This document shows, one piece after another, positions 60,555 to 64,000 of a stretch of 64,000 nt of DNA. Positions within the stretch are counted from its first letter, which is position 1; each line of letters begins with the position of its first letter. The DNA lies in assembly GCA_044340485.1 (NCBI GenBank), contig JBIITN010000007.1:1-64000 (forward strand). The letters are read 5' to 3'. The DNA comes from UBA2093 sp044340485 (GTDB lineage Bacteria; Actinomycetota; Acidimicrobiia; Acidimicrobiales; Ilumatobacteraceae). Below the pieces are notes generated by a model. The model worked only from the letters and a program-made list of their open reading frames with translations, had not been told where the DNA came from and made no database searches. The position numbers and the translations under genes are program-made.

Positions 60555-60571
60555 GTCGCCATCACGGCGAC
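60555..60571 (+). other. GC-rich hairpin after tRNA-Leu
   Basis: GTCGCC and GGCGAC form a six-pair stem with loop ATCAC between the tRNA and the racemase-like gene. No U-tract follows. It may mark the tRNA transcript end or be a leader structure for the next gene, whose AAGGGGA ribosome-binding site starts 10 bp downstream. Confidence 0.35.
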
Positions 60572-60596
60572 ACGTCGCATAAGGGGAATGTGTCGC

Positions 60597-61700
60597 ATGC
60601 TCATCGAGTCGCTATCGGTTTTTTCTATTCCACTTGCGTTAACTGAACCATTACGCACGGCTACTGGGGCTCACGACACACGGAATGCGGTCCTAGTTCG
60701 CGCCCAAAGTGAAGGAAAATCTGGATGGGGCGAAAACGTTGCGCCAGTGGGCGATTTTTATGTTGGCGAGAGCGCCGCTGCATCGATTCCGGTGATGATC
60801 GACCAGATGCTTCCGCGGGTGCTCGCTAGCGATGACATCACGCCAGAACAAGTGTCGTTACTTTTGGCAGATATTGACGGACACAACATGGCAAAGTACG
60901 CCGTTGAAATGGCGGTTACCGACTTGTGGTTGCGTCATCAATTTCGATCTCTCGCTGCATACATCGGCGCAATCCGTACTCGTATCCAAGCGGGTGTAGT
61001 GATGGGTTTGTATGACTCACAAGCAGATCTCGAGCGGATGACGGAATATTTCATGTCACTTGGATACACGCGTATCAAAGTGAAAATCGCCCCGGGTCGC
61101 GACATTGATGTCGTGCGTGCGGTTCGCAACAAAGTGGGTAAAGATTTCACGCTGCAAGTAGATGCAAATGGGGCGTACAGTCCCAGTGATATCTCTCACT
61201 TGAGCCAACTTGATGAATTTGGATTGCAGTTCATCGAGCAACCATTTGCAGCGGATGCAATTTCTGACCATGCGCAATTGGCATCTTCTATTTCCACGCC
61301 GGTGTGCCTTGATGAGTCGATTATCACCATGGCTGATCTCGATGCAGCTATCTCTGCGAAGGCATGTTCGTTTGTAAATCTCAAGCCTGCACGCGTTGGC
61401 AGTCTGTTTACCGCAGTGCAGATGTATGAGCGCTCTGTGGAGGCCGGGCTCACGCCATGGTGTGGAGGAATGCTCGAGTCGGGAGTTGGGCGCGCCGCGC
61501 TTCTGGCATTTGCTGCACTACCGCAGTTCACCATCACCCACGATATTTCTGCTTCACATCGCTACTTTCAATACGACGTCACCAGTCCATTTGAGATTGA
61601 AGAAGGTCACTTGCGCGTTCCTCAGGGCCTTGGAATTGGCGTTATTCCATGGAAAGAGGAAATTGAGACAGCAACACAGCTGGCTCACGTGACACGATAA
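60597..61700 (+). CDS. N-acylamino-acid racemase / o-succinylbenzoate synthase family enzyme
   Basis: A 367-residue enolase-superfamily enzyme of the NSAR/OSBS type. The two catalytic lysines are Lys161/Lys163 (RIKVKIAPG) and Lys263 (NLKPARVG). Metal ligands are Asp189 (VDANGAY), Glu214 (FIEQPF) and Asp239 (CLDESI). The C-terminal CGGMLESGVGRAALLAFAAL block is diagnostic. Family members either make o-succinylbenzoate (menaquinone) or racemise N-succinyl/acyl amino acids. The coupled M20 peptidase favours the racemase role; no men gene is nearby. ATG 60597 has AAGGGGA at good spacing; ATG 60588 is possible. Confidence 0.88.
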   Translation: MLIESLSVFSIPLALTEPLRTATGAHDTRNAVLVRAQSEGKSGWGENVAPVGDFYVGESAAASIPVMIDQMLPRVLASDDITPEQVSLLLADIDGHNMAKYAVEMAVTDLWLRHQFRSLAAYIGAIRTRIQAGVVMGLYDSQADLERMTEYFMSLGYTRIKVKIAPGRDIDVVRAVRNKVGKDFTLQVDANGAYSPSDISHLSQLDEFGLQFIEQPFAADAISDHAQLASSISTPVCLDESIITMADLDAAISAKACSFVNLKPARVGSLFTAVQMYERSVEAGLTPWCGGMLESGVGRAALLAFAALPQFTITHDISASHRYFQYDVTSPFEIEEGHLRVPQGLGIGVIPWKEEIETATQLAHVTR

Positions 61701-61705
61701 CGATC

Positions 61706-62887
61706 ATGGATAGTTCGCCAGCATTGTGTCCTCCGGCAATGTTTTCTGCAGACGACATGCTGGCTGATATCCGCACACTTGTATCAATCGAGTCACCATC
61801 TCGCGATGTCGGTCAATTGTCGGTCCACGCCATGGCGATATCGCAACTCATGGAGAAGCATCTGGGTTCTGCGCCGGATGTCATTGATTCGCCAGTAGGA
61901 CCACACATCCACTGGCGCGGGGGAGGGTCGCCACGAGTTCTCATCCTTGGTCACCACGACACCGTGCATCCCATGGGGACGCTCGCACAATTTCCCTTTG
62001 TCATAGATGGCAATCATGCACGTGGACCAGGAATTTTTGACATGAAGACGGGCATCGTGCAGGCGATTCATGCAATTGGGGCGCTACGCAGTGTTGCACC
62101 TGAGCTGGTGAGTGGAATTGAAATTTTGTTGACAGCCGATGAAGAAATCGGCTCTCATGCATCACGTGCACTTCTGGAAGAACGCGCGCAAGCAGCAGGT
62201 TCTGCTTTGGTGTTAGAACCATCTGCTGATGGTGGCGCGTTGAAGACGGGTCGTAAAGGAACGGGTACGTTCACAATTGAAGTACACGGACGCGCCTCAC
62301 ACGCCGGACTCGAACCTGAAAAAGGCATCAACGCGCTCACAGAACTGGCCGCGCTCTTGCCGCAGATTGTTGCACTTGCAGATCCATCGCAGGGCACTAC
62401 TGTGACCCCGACACTTGCATCGGCTGGCACAGCAGACAACGTCGTGCCCGCGCTTGCAACGTGTGCCGTTGATGTGCGCGTTCAAAACATGGATGAAAAG
62501 ATGCGTATCGAATCGGCTCTCGCAGCATTGCATTGTGTCCACCCTCATGCCCGTGTGGAAGTACGTGGAGCAGTAACGCGTCCACCGATGCACGCAAGTG
62601 CGTCGACAACCCTGATGAAGATTGCCCATGAAGCGGCAAGCGATATTGGCATTGTCGATATGCGCGGTGTTGAAGTGGGAGGCGGCTCCGATGGTAATTT
62701 CACCGCGGCATGCGGAGTGCAAACATTGGACGGTTTAGGTGCAGTAGGTGCCGGTGCTCACACGTTGACAGAGTTCATTGATATCTCATCTTTGACCATC
62801 CGCGCAGCACTTATCGCTGGTGTGTGTCAGCGACTTTGTTCGATGGACAAAATGCCACCGCTATCTAAGGTTCCTGCCGACCGATAA
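61706..62887 (+). CDS. M20-family metallopeptidase / deacylase
   Basis: A 393-residue M20 enzyme resembling carboxypeptidase G2/ArgE-type proteins. Metal and catalytic residues: His83 and Asp85 (GHHDTVHP), Asp112 (GIFDMKTG), and Glu146-Glu147 (TADEEIGS). The dimerisation insert includes GRASHAGLEPEKGINAL. It starts 5 bp after the racemase-like gene, so the pair probably acts together: racemase converts N-acyl-D- to N-acyl-L-amino acid and this enzyme removes the acyl group. Carboxypeptidase activity on folate-like glutamates is an alternative. The last 61 bp overlap argG on the other strand. Confidence 0.9.
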   Translation: MDSSPALCPPAMFSADDMLADIRTLVSIESPSRDVGQLSVHAMAISQLMEKHLGSAPDVIDSPVGPHIHWRGGGSPRVLILGHHDTVHPMGTLAQFPFVIDGNHARGPGIFDMKTGIVQAIHAIGALRSVAPELVSGIEILLTADEEIGSHASRALLEERAQAAGSALVLEPSADGGALKTGRKGTGTFTIEVHGRASHAGLEPEKGINALTELAALLPQIVALADPSQGTTVTPTLASAGTADNVVPALATCAVDVRVQNMDEKMRIESALAALHCVHPHARVEVRGAVTRPPMHASASTTLMKIAHEAASDIGIVDMRGVEVGGGSDGNFTAACGVQTLDGLGAVGAGAHTLTEFIDISSLTIRAALIAGVCQRLCSMDKMPPLSKVPADR

Positions 62888-64000
62888 ATCTCGAGTTTGG
62901 CGCGACTGTCGTCAATGTCGAGATTGCGCATTGTCAATTGACCGATGCGATCAAGTGGACCAAATGCGCCATCTTCAACACGCTCCATGCTGAGGCGATC
63001 AGGCTCGTAGGTGAGATGCGGTCCCGTGGTGTCGAGGACTGTGTAGTCGTCGCCACGACGTAGACGTAATGTCACCTCGCCAGTTACTGCTGTTCCCACC
63101 CAGCGGATGAGTGGTTCACGCAGCATCAGGGACTGCGGGTCAAACCATCGACCCTCGTACAGAAGGCGACCGAGGCGCCGTCCCATCGTCCGGTAATTCT
63201 CGATGGTTGCCTCATTGTGGATCGCGGACACCAATCGTTCGTATGCAATGTGAAACAGTGCGAGGCCAGGTGATTCATAGATTCCACGACTCTTTGCTTC
63301 AATGATGCGGTTTTCGATTTGGTCACTCATTCCAAGGCCATGTCGCCCACCAATTGTGTTGGCTTCATGGACAAGATCAACTCGAGAGGCAAATTCTTTG
63401 CCGTTGATTGCAACAGGGAAACCCTCATTGAATGTGATGGTGACGGTTTCTGTCTCGATCGCAACATCGTTACGCCAATGTGCGACGCCCATGAGCGGTT
63501 CAACAAGCTCCATGCTTGCTGATAATTCCTCGAGTGCTTTTGCTTCATGTGTCGCACCCCAAATGTTTGCGTCGGTGCTGTAGGCCTTTTCTTTGCTAGC
63601 GCGATACGGCAAATTGCGCGCCTGCAAGAAGTCGCTCATTTCGGTGCGTCCGCCCATTTCGTCGACAAATGTGGGGTCAAGCCAAGGTTTGTAAATGCGC
63701 AGTGCTGGGTTCACCATGAGGCCATAGCGATAAAAGCGTTCGATGTCGTTGCCTTTGTATGTGCTTCCATCACCCCAGATATCAACAGAGTCTTCTTGCA
63801 TTGCGCGCACAAGTAGGGTGCCCGTGACGGCGCGACCAAGCGGAGTCGTGTTGAAGTACGTCTTGCCTGCAGTCGTGATGTGGAATGCTCCGCATTGCAG
63901 TGCAATGAGGCCCTCATGTACGAGTTCTTCACGACAGTCAATGAGGCGTGCAATTTCTGCGCCGTATACCTTTGCGCGATCTGACACCGTGTGCAGTTCT
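62827..64000 (-). CDS. argG: argininosuccinate synthase, N-terminus cut by window edge
   Basis: The frame runs off the right edge, so the first 50-60 residues, including the ATP-pyrophosphatase loop, are missing. The visible 390 residues match the long, Escherichia coli-like ArgG subtype: IQCGAFHITTAGKTYFNTTPLGRAVTGT, DGSTYKGNDIERFYRYG, GGRHGLGMSDQIENRIIEAKSRGIYE and GQLTMRNLDIDDSR. It joins citrulline and aspartate in arginine synthesis. This subtype differs from the shorter ArgG common in actinobacteria. No other arg gene is adjacent in the window; its 3' end overlaps the M20 gene. Confidence 0.95.
   Translation of the reverse strand, partial: ELHTVSDRAKVYGAEIARLIDCREELVHEGLIALQCGAFHITTAGKTYFNTTPLGRAVTGTLLVRAMQEDSVDIWGDGSTYKGNDIERFYRYGLMVNPALRIYKPWLDPTFVDEMGGRTEMSDFLQARNLPYRASKEKAYSTDANIWGATHEAKALEELSASMELVEPLMGVAHWRNDVAIETETVTITFNEGFPVAINGKEFASRVDLVHEANTIGGRHGLGMSDQIENRIIEAKSRGIYESPGLALFHIAYERLVSAIHNEATIENYRTMGRRLGRLLYEGRWFDPQSLMLREPLIRWVGTAVTGEVTLRLRRGDDYTVLDTTGPHLTYEPDRLSMERVEDGAFGPLDRIGQLTMRNLDIDDSRAKLEIYRSAGTLDSGGILSIEQSR

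Noticed and set aside
60270..60596. Upstream extension of the racemase-like gene
   Set aside because: The frame is open from 60270, but it would run through the tRNA-Leu gene and the upstream hypothetical gene; family similarity begins at 60597.
1..64000. Insertion sequences, phage or defence islands
   Set aside because: No transposase, recombinase, phage structural, toxin-antitoxin or restriction-modification motifs were recognised in any plausible gene.

Overview
The window is a dense, chromosome-like stretch of about 64 kb carrying roughly 56 protein genes and one tRNA. Genes are tightly packed: many start/stop overlaps of the ATGA or GTGA kind, many GTG/TTG starts, and several convergent pairs that overlap by up to 61 bp. 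No insertion sequence, prophage, CRISPR array or integrase was seen. The content points to a high-G+C Gram-positive (Actinobacteria) lineage: an AceE-type homodimeric E1 with an acyltransferase-type E2, several F420-type luciferase-like oxidoreductases and PPOX-fold proteins, a short ORF resembling ribosomal protein bL37, and an ethylmalonyl-CoA-type gene set. Moderate base composition and several proteins I associate with Acidimicrobiia suggest an aquatic acidimicrobial (Ilumatobacter-like) bacterium. That placement is inference.

Layout. 0-5 kb: an alpha/beta hydrolase tail, galE, a HhH-GPD DNA-repair protein, aceE and rnhA. 5-12 kb: a short-chain dehydrogenase, an ArgJ/OAT2-like acetyltransferase divergent from a hydantoinase-family enzyme, a MarR/YceI pair with twin operator-like palindromes, an array of 35-bp hairpin repeats, and SRPBCC plus TIGR01777 genes. 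12-20 kb: a 2-oxoacid dehydrogenase/lipoylation operon (lpd, E2, and a fused lipB-lipA gene), followed by an M24 peptidase, an N-acyl-D-amino-acid deacylase-type amidohydrolase and a membrane protein. 20-27 kb: an acyl-CoA dehydrogenase, a thioesterase, an LLM oxidoreductase and a heterodimeric ABC exporter. 27-33 kb: metH divergent from a PduO-type cobalamin adenosyltransferase, then leucyl aminopeptidase and another LLM oxidoreductase. 33-43 kb: an SDR, an MFS exporter, a GDSL lipoprotein, an ABC-F ATPase, class I fumarase, HrpB and small hypothetical genes.

43-51 kb holds a PPOX-fold protein, a dienelactone hydrolase, two CitE/HpcH-type lyases, a HAD hydrolase, a long acyl-CoA dehydrogenase that matches methylsuccinyl-CoA dehydrogenase, a flippase-like membrane protein, a MaoC hydratase and mutY. 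The lyases, dehydrogenase and hydratase look like the lower half of the ethylmalonyl-CoA pathway. Its mutase steps need adenosylcobalamin, which the PduO enzyme at 30 kb would supply. 51-60 kb: hydrolases, a flavin reductase, a MauE/DoxX-like protein, a prolyl oligopeptidase, a ferredoxin, a HxlR regulator, a surface HNH nuclease-like lipoprotein, the bL37-like ORF, a VOC protein and a RecB-like nuclease. 60-64 kb: tRNA-Leu(UAA), an N-acylamino-acid racemase/OSBS-family gene coupled to an M20 peptidase, and argG running off the window.

The most unusual structural theme is a set of short tandem-repeat arrays that begin at the stop codons of three different genes, all at convergent junctions. 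None of the observations amounts to an obviously new defence or mobile system. The best leads are the fused LipB-LipA, the stop-codon repeat arrays, the bL37-like micro-ORF, the MarR twin palindromes and the racemase-deacylase pair.
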